Shown here: in pieces, positions 37,243 to 46,400 of the stretch
Layout of the letters: the number at the start of each line of letters is the position of its first letter
Position numbering within the stretch: the first letter of the stretch is position 1
Origin: Cyclobacteriaceae bacterium
GTDB taxonomy: Bacteria > Bacteroidota > Bacteroidia > Cytophagales > Cyclobacteriaceae
Direction: 5' to 3'
DNA length: 64,000 nucleotides
Assembly: GCA_019638355.1 (NCBI GenBank)
Contig: JAHBTY010000001.1
Coordinates: 1-64,000, forward strand
Made by a program: the position numbers and the translations under genes
The notes under the pieces: model-generated
What the model was told of the DNA's origin: nothing
Seen by the model: only the letters and a program-made list of their open reading frames with translations
Database searches by the model: none

Positions 37243-38040
37243 ATGAAGAACAAGGTGGTGATAATAACGGGGGGCTCATCGGGTATTGGGTTAGCATTAG
37301 CCGAAAAGTTTGGGAAGGCAGGTTCTAAAGTATTGATTACGGGGCGTAACCAGGAGAGCTTAGACAAGGCTGTAAGTACTTTAATAGAAAAGGGCATTAC
37401 GGTTTTGGCATTTAAGGCCGATGTTAGCAAAGAGGCTGATAATAAAGCAATGGCAGCAGAAGCCATACGCCAATACGGAAGCATTGATATTCTTATTAAC
37501 AATGCCGGAATTTCGATGCGGGCCTTGTTTGCCGAAGTTGACCTGGAGGTGATACGACAAGTAATGGATATTAATTTTTATGGTGTGCTTTATGCCACGC
37601 GCCACTGCTTGCCCGAGATTATAAAAAACAAAGGTTCTGTTGTAGGTATATCATCTATTGCTGGGTTTCGCGGGCTTCCGGGGCGCACGGGTTACTCGGC
37701 AAGCAAGTTTGCGTTAAATGGATTTTTAGAAGTGCTCAGAACGGAGTTATTAAAAACCGGTGTGCATGTGCTAACGGCATGCCCGGGGTTTACAGCTTCT
37801 AACATACGCATGCGCGCACTTACAAAAGATGGTCATCTGCAGGGCAAATCGCCCCGGGCAGAAGAAAAAATGATGACAGCCGATGAATGCGCTACACATA
37901 TTTATAAAGCTGTCGTTAAAAGAAAGCGAACACTTATTTTAACAAACCAGGGAAAGCTAACCGTTTGGTTAAATAAATGGTGGCCCTCGTTGGCCGATAA
38001 ATTAGTTTACAACACAATGGCCAAAGAAAGCCCGAACTAA
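37243..38040 (+). CDS. Short-chain dehydrogenase/reductase
   Basis: About 265 residues. The NAD(P)-binding motif TGGSSGIG is at residues 8-15, INNAGIS at about 84-90, and the catalytic YSASK (Tyr and Lys) at about 151-155, with the Ser in SSIAGFRG. These are classical SDR features. A C-terminal KWWPSLADKLVYNTMAKE is typical of Bacteroidota members of unknown substrate. Starting at the internal ATG makes residue 1 precede MKNKVVIITGG; an upstream TTG adds six residues. Confidence 0.93.
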   Translation: MKNKVVIITGGSSGIGLALAEKFGKAGSKVLITGRNQESLDKAVSTLIEKGITVLAFKADVSKEADNKAMAAEAIRQYGSIDILINNAGISMRALFAEVDLEVIRQVMDINFYGVLYATRHCLPEIIKNKGSVVGISSIAGFRGLPGRTGYSASKFALNGFLEVLRTELLKTGVHVLTACPGFTASNIRMRALTKDGHLQGKSPRAEEKMMTADECATHIYKAVVKRKRTLILTNQGKLTVWLNKWWPSLADKLVYNTMAKESPN

Positions 38041-38046
38041 TTTAGT

Positions 38047-39957
38047 TTACGTTTTATTCACAAACACCACCTTGGCATTGTCGGCTTTATTAATGTTTTT
38101 ATGAAAATCGATAAACTCATTATAGGTATCGGCAGGAAATTCGCCTTTGTTCATTTTAAGCTTGCGTATATAAATCAGCCTTCCTTGTTCTAATTGATAG
38201 GTTGATTCATATTCGCCAAAGCGCGATTTGATTTTTATCGGTTCGGGTGTGAATTCGGGGTAAACCGTTTCGGGAAGTTTATAAATAATGGTATCGGCAT
38301 GGGTGTAAGCTACTCGGTTTGCAATTATACTTTTTCGATTATCATTTTTTTCGGGTATATAACTCATTCTATTCATAAGGTTGGGGGTAATAAACATTCG
38401 CTTTCCGCTAACAGTAGCCAGCCTTTTCAGTATAAGGTTTGTCTTTACCTGGGCCGAGGGTATCTTATTTTTATTATTAGCTATTGAAAAATTGGTTATA
38501 TCAAAAGCAGGAATATCTGTATTGTGCTGAATCCACTTTTTTTGATCATCTATTCCACTATTAACTACAAAACACAACCCGCCATTTTCATACTGAAGAC
38601 CTTGATAATTTGTTCGTACCGAAGCAATCGCATTACCGGCATCGTCAATGGTTACTTCAGCTAACCGAGTTTGCACATTGTGTTCTTGCGTATAAACTGG
38701 GGTTTTCACAATTGCAGCCCCGGATTCAGTGATCATCAATGCTTTCCTGTTACCCGTAAACGTTCCCATATAGCCAAACGGATTTGTTTGACTTGTACAC
38801 TCTAACCAAATAGTATCGCTCTTGTTAGGAACAGCCACCACCACATGATTGAACTGAGAGCTTGGGAAATCTATTACCATATCTGGTTCGTCCTGACCTG
38901 CCTTTACAAGTACATAATTCGCTTTTACACCTGCAGCAGCCAACATGGCCACAGTATAATTCGATAAAGCTTTACAATCACCGTAGCCGGTTTTATCTAC
39001 AACTTGGGCTTCAAAGGGCTGATGTCCACCTATGCCTAATTGAATACTTACATAACGAGTTTTATTCTGCATATACGTATAAACTGCCTCAGTTCTTTCT
39101 TCTGTTGTTTTTAAGTTAGCCGTTAGTTCCTTTATTTTTTGAATTGTTTCTACCGGCAGAATATCCCGGCCTTTATTCAATGAATTAATCCAGTGCCCAA
39201 AAGTATTCCAGGTATTCATATTACCCTCGTAGCCTTCGTAGGAAAAGATGCCCGGAGCTGCCGTAATTTTTGTAACCAGTTCTTCTTTGAGTGGACCGTG
39301 AGGTTCAAACTTTACAGGCATTAAGTTCTTAAACGACCACGCAATAGATTCCCAACCATCAGCCAGTTGGGTTTTAATCATGGGTGTAGTAACATTTTGT
39401 GTTTTATAACGCGGCTCAAGATCTTTGGGATAAATAATGGTGTAAGAAGCTTTTTCAAGAGAAGTTTTTTCAGAGTATAAAGGAACATAACCTGGAATAA
39501 AAAAAAGGTACTTAAACTCTAACTCATATTCGAATTCAACTGTATAAGGATAAAAGCCCTGGGCTAAATTAGCCACCTTAATCCGGTTATCACTGTATAA
39601 GCTAAAGCCATCAAATGCGCTTTGATCATAAAACTCGGAGTTTTTTAATTTTTTTATTTGCTTGCCAGCAGCATCGTAAGCAGTTGCATTAAAATCAATG
39701 ATTTTAGTAAGCTTATCGTAACCCACAACTGCCATAGCGTACCGCTTGCCGCGATCATTAAAAATGGTGTACGCAGATTTAACAGTATAGATGGCTTTAC
39801 TTTTAGATATTATTTTAAAGGTGTACTCTTCATTACGGATAACTACATCAACGTTCTCCTTCAAGGATGCCGGAATTGTATTAACAGGATATTTCGGATC
39901 AACAGCGTAGGCAATAGTGGCGCTAAAAGTGAAAGTTAAGAGGAGAATTTTTACCAT
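38047..39957 (-). CDS. DUF3857/transglutaminase-like exported protein (catalytic triad apparently intact)
   Basis: About 636 residues with signal peptide MVKILLLTFTFSATIAYA. A DUF3857 N-terminal beta domain (about 30-230) is followed by a transglutaminase-like domain with the Cys in TGYGDCKALSN (about residue 326), the His in SQFNHVVVAVP (about 369) and an acidic residue in IWLECTS. A C-terminal beta region follows. Function in the cell is not established. It lies downstream of a paralogue, with about 18 bases between them, on the same strand. Confidence 0.88.
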   Translation of the reverse strand: MVKILLLTFTFSATIAYAVDPKYPVNTIPASLKENVDVVIRNEEYTFKIISKSKAIYTVKSAYTIFNDRGKRYAMAVVGYDKLTKIIDFNATAYDAAGKQIKKLKNSEFYDQSAFDGFSLYSDNRIKVANLAQGFYPYTVEFEYELEFKYLFFIPGYVPLYSEKTSLEKASYTIIYPKDLEPRYKTQNVTTPMIKTQLADGWESIAWSFKNLMPVKFEPHGPLKEELVTKITAAPGIFSYEGYEGNMNTWNTFGHWINSLNKGRDILPVETIQKIKELTANLKTTEERTEAVYTYMQNKTRYVSIQLGIGGHQPFEAQVVDKTGYGDCKALSNYTVAMLAAAGVKANYVLVKAGQDEPDMVIDFPSSQFNHVVVAVPNKSDTIWLECTSQTNPFGYMGTFTGNRKALMITESGAAIVKTPVYTQEHNVQTRLAEVTIDDAGNAIASVRTNYQGLQYENGGLCFVVNSGIDDQKKWIQHNTDIPAFDITNFSIANNKNKIPSAQVKTNLILKRLATVSGKRMFITPNLMNRMSYIPEKNDNRKSIIANRVAYTHADTIIYKLPETVYPEFTPEPIKIKSRFGEYESTYQLEQGRLIYIRKLKMNKGEFPADTYNEFIDFHKNINKADNAKVVFVNKT

Positions 39958-39975
39958 AGTTTGCAATAATCAAAA

Positions 39976-41916
39976 TTAAAGTTTCTTCAATACAATTTGT
40001 TCCGCTTCTTTGGCTACAATCTGGCTGTAAAACTCACGAAGTATTGAATATTCGGTTTGTGCAAATAAGGTTCTGTTAATGCTCACTATGCAGGTTAGAT
40101 TAATTACATCTCCGGTTTGTGATATATTGTAAAAAAAACGCGCACCATTTTCCGGTAAGGTTAAAAATTTACTTTTAGGTAGTTCATCAACCGTATAGCC
40201 TGGTGGGATAACAAACTTTGACATGTACATATTTTCGGATGGAGCTCCGTAGTCAATTGGGTAAACCCGAGTATCATTTTTAAATGGATTTTGCAAGAGT
40301 CGATTTGCCAATAAAGGATTAAAATAAATTGTATTTCCTGTTGAAGAAGTATGTTCATTAATTAAAACATGATGTGTTTGAACGAAAGGCTTCTCCAAAT
40401 CAGTCAAATTTTCAAATTCGGATTTTGTAATACCCCACTGAGTCTTATTCCTAAATTCCTTTGAAAATTCTTCTTGACCTTTTATTTCAAATTCATTTCT
40501 GATTTTGTTGGCATTATATCCTTCATCTGAGAAACTAACAGTTCCTTCCATAACGCCATCAATGCCAATTTTAATATTAGCATTTACGATAGTTTTTGCC
40601 TTGGCCGAAGGGGGTATGTTAATCCACCCATGATTGGTTTTTGAAATAACCAAGCCTTGCCCATTCAGGCATCTATCCGGAATGATGGTGTAAGGCAAAT
40701 GTTTTTCTGTTGCATCTAATAAAATCACATTACCCTCTACGCGGGCTGCGCAAATAACATAATTAAACTGACGAACCATTGGGTACTCTTTTCTTATAAT
40801 GCCATGATTCCTTGTGCTTAGCAAAACCATCTCAACAGGTATTTCTAATTTATCAAGTATCGCTGCAAGTAGTACATTGATATCTGCAGAAGAACCTTTT
40901 TTTGTTTCAAGCACTTTCCTCAAATCACCCGGATAAAAATCTTCTATTCCATCCCACTCGATGGTTGTGGCTATATAGCGATGTATTGCTTCAATTTTTT
41001 TAATTGGTTCGTTTATACCTGCTGTGAGAGAGGCTGCAAGATTTTTGAGAAACCCCGACTTATCAATCACATTGCCGAAACCCTGGGCTATTAACAAATC
41101 TTTATTAAGTTTCTCCCATGATCCCATGATTTCGCGCGAAGGACTACCTGGAAAAGTAACATGCGACAATGCAAAATTTATTCTGGAAATAAAATTCTGT
41201 TGTGATGTCATAAAAGGCTCTTCTTTAAATGCGGGGGCATCCTTAACTATCCAATGGTGTGCCTGTGCACCTAATGTACCTGCATTGGTTGGCTTTACTT
41301 CGTTTACAACCACAGCAAGATAGCCCTGCATGTATCTTTCAAAATGAAAAATATCGGGTATGGTAGCCCAATATTCACTCCATCGGGTAGGTATCGTGCT
41401 TTGAAATTCCCAGTTGGGAAAGTAAAGCCAGAAGTCAGAGCTTACCTTGTAGGTATATTCTATTAATGAGCCCTCTTTCACATCGGGCATTGTAAATTTT
41501 TGTAAATTAAAGTTGCGGTTAAATTTTTCTTTAAATATCCCCTTTTTATCAAGCTTAGATTCTACTATTTTTCCATTAACCAAATTATAAGTTGAGGCAG
41601 TTAAAGAGGTGATTCTATCTTCAGCTCCGCCCGATTGCCCTAATAGAATGGAAACATCGCCCCACTTAAGCCCATCTTTACTTAAGATTTTAATTCGGGT
41701 ATGACGCTCAAATATCATGTTAGCAAAATTAGACCCCACATTTAGTTGGGCCTGCCCATAATCCATCAGAATAACTGCCGCAGCAGAAGAGTCTTTGGAA
41801 TAAATCGTCATTGTTAAATCGTCCATTGGAATATCTCCAAACTTTACCGGTGACTTTTGAGCGTGGACAACTGGAGCAAAAGTGTTTAAAAACAATAATA
41901 AAAAATAAAATCGCAT
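39976..41916 (-). CDS. DUF3857/transglutaminase-like protein, catalytic Cys and His replaced
   Basis: A 646-residue paralogue of the downstream gene: signal peptide MRFYFLLLFLNTFAPVVHAQ, DUF3857 region, transglutaminase-like fold, C-terminal beta domain. At the catalytic positions it reads KKGSSADINVLL instead of GDCKALS (Cys to Ser) and RQFNYVICAARV instead of QFNHVV (His to Tyr). The Asp of ILLDAT remains. The enzyme activity should therefore be lost and it is likely a pseudo-enzyme or scaffold. The alignment of these blocks is mine, by eye. Confidence 0.85.
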   Translation of the reverse strand: MRFYFLLLFLNTFAPVVHAQKSPVKFGDIPMDDLTMTIYSKDSSAAAVILMDYGQAQLNVGSNFANMIFERHTRIKILSKDGLKWGDVSILLGQSGGAEDRITSLTASTYNLVNGKIVESKLDKKGIFKEKFNRNFNLQKFTMPDVKEGSLIEYTYKVSSDFWLYFPNWEFQSTIPTRWSEYWATIPDIFHFERYMQGYLAVVVNEVKPTNAGTLGAQAHHWIVKDAPAFKEEPFMTSQQNFISRINFALSHVTFPGSPSREIMGSWEKLNKDLLIAQGFGNVIDKSGFLKNLAASLTAGINEPIKKIEAIHRYIATTIEWDGIEDFYPGDLRKVLETKKGSSADINVLLAAILDKLEIPVEMVLLSTRNHGIIRKEYPMVRQFNYVICAARVEGNVILLDATEKHLPYTIIPDRCLNGQGLVISKTNHGWINIPPSAKAKTIVNANIKIGIDGVMEGTVSFSDEGYNANKIRNEFEIKGQEEFSKEFRNKTQWGITKSEFENLTDLEKPFVQTHHVLINEHTSSTGNTIYFNPLLANRLLQNPFKNDTRVYPIDYGAPSENMYMSKFVIPPGYTVDELPKSKFLTLPENGARFFYNISQTGDVINLTCIVSINRTLFAQTEYSILREFYSQIVAKEAEQIVLKKL

Positions 41917-42015
41917 AGCTTAGAGTTAGGTTAATAGAAATTTATAAACAATAATTCAATTCTGAAATGCTTACCGCGTAACTTTTAATTAAACTTGCTC
42001 ACCAATTTTTCTTCT

Positions 42016-43401
42016 GTGGCTAAATCCAAAACACTCTTCTTCTGCCAAAGTTGTGGTTACGAATCTCCTAAATGGCTCGGTAAGTGCCCCTCATGTAATT
42101 CGTGGAATAGTTTTGTAGAAGAAGTAGTTTCGAAAAACGAAACCGATCGGAATACCTGGCGGCAAGACAACTCAAAAAATAAAATCAATAAGCCAAAAAC
42201 CTTAAACGAAATAACTTCCTCTTCTGAAGTAAGGATAACCACATCCGATGCAGAATTGAATCGCGTATTGGGGGGTGGCATTGTGCCGGGCTCGTTAATT
42301 CTAATTGGTGGCGAACCCGGTATTGGTAAATCTACTTTAATGCTACAAGTGGCGCTTGCACTAAGTAAAGCAAAAGTTTTGTATGTATCGGGCGAGGAGA
42401 GTGAGCAACAAATAAAAATGCGCGCTGAGCGACTAAATGGTAAGTCAAAAACCAGCTATGAAAATTTTTACATGCTGGCCGAAACAGAAACCCGCAATAT
42501 TTTTCAGGCAGTAGAAAACCTGGAGCCCGCACTTTTAATTATTGATTCAATACAAACACTACACTCGCACATGTTAGATAGTGCTGCGGGTAGTGTGGGC
42601 CAGGTACGCCAATGCGCAGCTGAGTTGATGAAGTTTGCCAAAGAAACCAACACGCCCGTTTTTCTTGTTGGACATATCACGAAAGACGGTACACTTGCCG
42701 GCCCAAAAGTGCTGGAACACATGGTGGACACAGTGTTACAGTTTGAAGGCGATCGTCATCTGGCTTATCGCATTCTGCGCACAACCAAAAACCGGTTTGG
42801 CTCTACTTCTGAAATAGGCATTTATGAAATGTTGGGTAGTGGCTTGCGCGAAGTGAGCAATCCTTCTGAGATTTTAATTTCGCAGAAAGATGGTCAGGTT
42901 ACCGGTGCTACTATTGGCGCAACCATTGAAGGCAATCGGCCGTTGTTGATTGAAATACAATCGCTGGTAAGCCCGGCATCGTACGGCACACCTCAACGCA
43001 CACCAAATGGATTTGATCAGAAAAGATTAAACATGTTGTTGGCCGTTTTAGAAAAACGCTGTGGCTTTAGAGTGGGTACACAAGACGTATTTGTAAATAT
43101 GGCCGGTGGAATTTATGTTGAAGATCCTGCCATCGACCTTGCCCTTTGCGTGTCGATTATTTCTTCGATGGAAGAAGTATCGGTTAGCGATAAAATTTGC
43201 TTTGCAGCCGAAATTGGTTTGGGTGGCGAGTTGCGGGCCGTTAACCGGATAGACCAACGCATTTCCGAAGCTGAGAAGTTAGGGTTTGAAGAAATTTATA
43301 TTTCGAAGTACAGTAAAAAATCGCTCGATCTTTCCAAGACAAAAATCAAAGTGAAATCGTTTGGCAAGTTGCGCGAAGTGTTTGAAGAGTTGGTGGGTTA
43401 G
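42016..43401 (+). CDS. radA: DNA repair protein RadA/Sms
   Basis: About 461 residues. The N-terminal zinc ribbon is FFCQSCGYESPKWLGKCPSC; the ATPase Walker A is GGEPGIGKST (about residue 98); the RadA-specific KNRFGS motif is in TTKNRFGSTSEIGIYEM (about 258); and the C-terminal Lon-like P domain ends with KVKSFGKLREVFEEL. It acts in recombination-branch migration. I start at the GTG (42016) because VAKSKTLFF is the conserved N-terminus; the longer frame begins at a TTG. Confidence 0.96.
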   Translation: MAKSKTLFFCQSCGYESPKWLGKCPSCNSWNSFVEEVVSKNETDRNTWRQDNSKNKINKPKTLNEITSSSEVRITTSDAELNRVLGGGIVPGSLILIGGEPGIGKSTLMLQVALALSKAKVLYVSGEESEQQIKMRAERLNGKSKTSYENFYMLAETETRNIFQAVENLEPALLIIDSIQTLHSHMLDSAAGSVGQVRQCAAELMKFAKETNTPVFLVGHITKDGTLAGPKVLEHMVDTVLQFEGDRHLAYRILRTTKNRFGSTSEIGIYEMLGSGLREVSNPSEILISQKDGQVTGATIGATIEGNRPLLIEIQSLVSPASYGTPQRTPNGFDQKRLNMLLAVLEKRCGFRVGTQDVFVNMAGGIYVEDPAIDLALCVSIISSMEEVSVSDKICFAAEIGLGGELRAVNRIDQRISEAEKLGFEEIYISKYSKKSLDLSKTKIKVKSFGKLREVFEELVG

Positions 43402-43404
43402 GTT

Positions 43405-46400
43405 TCATTTAATTGTTACTTCTTTTATACCCTCCTGCCCATACATCACCGGAAAATACATCCACTCGGCTCTTGCCGGATTAAGGGTATAGCTGCCCGA
43501 ATAACGGGGTACTAACGAGATAGAGTACTGATATTTTCCGGCTTTTAGTTCTTTACAGAAAATCGTGGTTTGATGATAATCGTATTCACGATGAACTTCG
43601 CCATTACGCCAATTTTGATTTTTGTTTTCGTAACTGCATCCGGCCGGGATAGGAACATTCAACATTATATACTCTGCATCTTTCTTAACCTCAACGTCAA
43701 CAGTTAAAGTAACAGGCTTTCCTGCTTTAAGGTGCGAAACACTATCTGTAAAGTAAGAAGTAACAATAAAATCTTTTTCACTACGCACGGGAGTTGAATT
43801 CCAAAACTCGCGATAAGCCGTAAAGTAAATGGGCGAGATTCCTGCTTTATGAACTGTAATTGTCTGTGTTGAATTCAACAAAGTATCGAATGGAAGTTTT
43901 TTAGGCGTAAACTGGAAAGTTCCGGTAAAACTAATTTCACCCGCTGTGGTTTTGTCAGCCTGCGCCATCAGGTCGGGCAACAATGTTTCGATTATTAATA
44001 CCGACTGATACGTGTTGCGCCAGTAGCGCCCTCGCTTCTCCAAAAAGAAATTCCGGATTCGCATCAACTCTTCAGTCGAAGCTTTTTCATTTTTTAAAAT
44101 GCGATAAGCGATTACCGTTGCTATAGCATCGTTATCAAACAAGTGTGTGTTGTCTTCGCCCCAATAATAATTCCCTTTTAATGTTTGCTTCCGTTTTTCA
44201 AGCAACCAGTTTTTGGTGTAGGGCAATCCTTTTTGCTGCATCAATTCGGTCAGGCGCAAACGACTGTACACCGATAAGTCAGTTTTGATGAGTGAATCAT
44301 ACAGCGGCTTCGGATCCACTTTAATATTATGCGCAAGCAAAAACTGATAGGGCAACACCTGCTCGCGTAACGGAAGTTCTGAAAGTGATGTCTGTAAAAA
44401 ACGCAGCACGCCTTCTTTGTCGTAACGGGTTTCATAGTTTTCTTTCTCGGCTAATTCCAACGCCTGCGCTACATGCAGCGTAATCCACATCAAACCATCA
44501 CTTTTATTCCACCAGCCCCAGCCACCTGCTTCGTGTTGGTTTTCGGTTAGCTTCTTTATAATGCGCTTTACGCGATCGTCATGGTTGAATTTTTCTTTTC
44601 GGAAAGCAGCTATTTTCTTTTCAGCAAGCAACACCCGTAGTTTAGATGCAAGTTGCTCGTTACAATCGTAACGATAGTTTTTTACACTTTCAATTTCATC
44701 CAACAGCACATCTAACGCATCGGTTTGGGCCCGCAAGTGTAACAGGCCTTGTTTGGGTTGAATCGTGAATGAGGTATCATGGCGTAGGGCAACAAAAAAA
44801 CCATCGGCATCTTTAAGTCCCTTTTTATAAACCGGTAAATTTCTGATCTCACCATCTTCATATAGATTTCGCTTAACAGCATATTTAATATGAATTGAAT
44901 CAAGTTGAGTAGTTGTTAAAGCAAGCGTATCAATGTGCGAGTTTGTAATGGTAATTTCTGCCGGGTTAATGGTGTTCCCGATTTGTACAGTTCTGGTAAT
45001 AGAGAGTGTATCGGATGTGTAATTAGTTATTTTCCCAATAGCCAGCGCACGATCGCCCTCAATCAAAAAGTGTGGTGCAACAATTTGTGCAAGTAATGAT
45101 TTGTAGGATTGTACGGTTGATGTCCCCACTCCACTTTGTTTTTTGGTTGTCATAGCCAACGCTTCAATTTTCCAACCGGTAATATCATCGGGGAAGGTAG
45201 CTGTAAAAGTTGCTTTACCTTTTTCATCTGTAAGCAACTGTGGTTTCCAGAAAGCGTAATCGCGAAAGTTTTTACGAATGCTATTTCCGGGCAAACTTTC
45301 GTCTGGTATTCCAAATACAACGGGTTCGGGTAACGGAGCACTTAATAATTGTTGTGTTGTGGCTCCTTTTTTGGTTGAGATTAAAATCACTCCACCCGAT
45401 GCTCTCGATCCGTAAATAGAAGCTGCTTGTTCTCCTTTCAAAACCTCAATTGCGCTAAAAAAATTTGGATCTAAATCTTTGTAAGCGGCAGCATCAATTA
45501 TTTTGCCATCTAATACAATTATTGGACTGTTACCAGTATCAATTGTTGAAATACCACGAACGTAAATTTGCTGATTCACTCCCGGAGCACCACTGACCTG
45601 AACTCCGGCAACACGCCCTTGCAAAAAATTAGATTGAACTGTACTAACGGCATAACTTAATGATCTTTTTTCGCGCGATATTCCCATTGCTGTTACCACT
45701 ACTTCGCTTAACTGTGTTACATCAGCAGTAAGATCAACATCTACTTCACTTTTATTGTTAGTTGGGATTTCTTCAGTCATCATTCCAATGAATGAAAACA
45801 CAAGCGTTCCGCCAGGGGGAACATTGATGTAATACTCACCATTGGCATCTGTAACGGTGCCATAAACAGTTCCTTTTACAATTACATTTACACCGGGCAA
45901 TGTGCTTCCATCCTCAGAAGAAAACACGCGACCTCTTATCAGATTCCCGGCATACGGATAACTTTCGTTGCGTTGCGAATAGTAAGAAGTTCGTACTTCA
46001 TTCATTTCTATCATGCGTTGTTGTTCAACATAAGTAGTGCGGTCGTCCCACTCTTTTAATGTGTTATAGAGTTTCTCAGAGAACTTATCCTTTGATTGAA
46101 TGGAGTCAGGATTGAAATTGAGAAGAGTTTGCCCAAAAGGTTTAAGTAAGAATTTACCTGAGCGCAGGTACTGCATGTCATTCATAAGTAAAACCAACTC
46201 GTAATGGCCGGCATCCAGGCGATCAAACTGCTGGTTGTAGGCAGGGTAAATAAAATACTGATCAGGCTTATCCAGATTGATAATAAATGTGGCGAGATGC
46301 AGCTGCGGTTTGGAAATTGGTTTTATTGAAAAGGAAAGTCGGCCGGCTTGCTTACTTCCAAAATGAAATGTTGGGTACTTGTTAAACCGTGGATTATTAA

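Noticed and set aside
45385-45940. The plug segment considered as a separate SusC gene fused by assembly error
   Set aside because: The frame is continuous through 5.8 kb with macroglobulin domains on both sides and no stop or frameshift visible.
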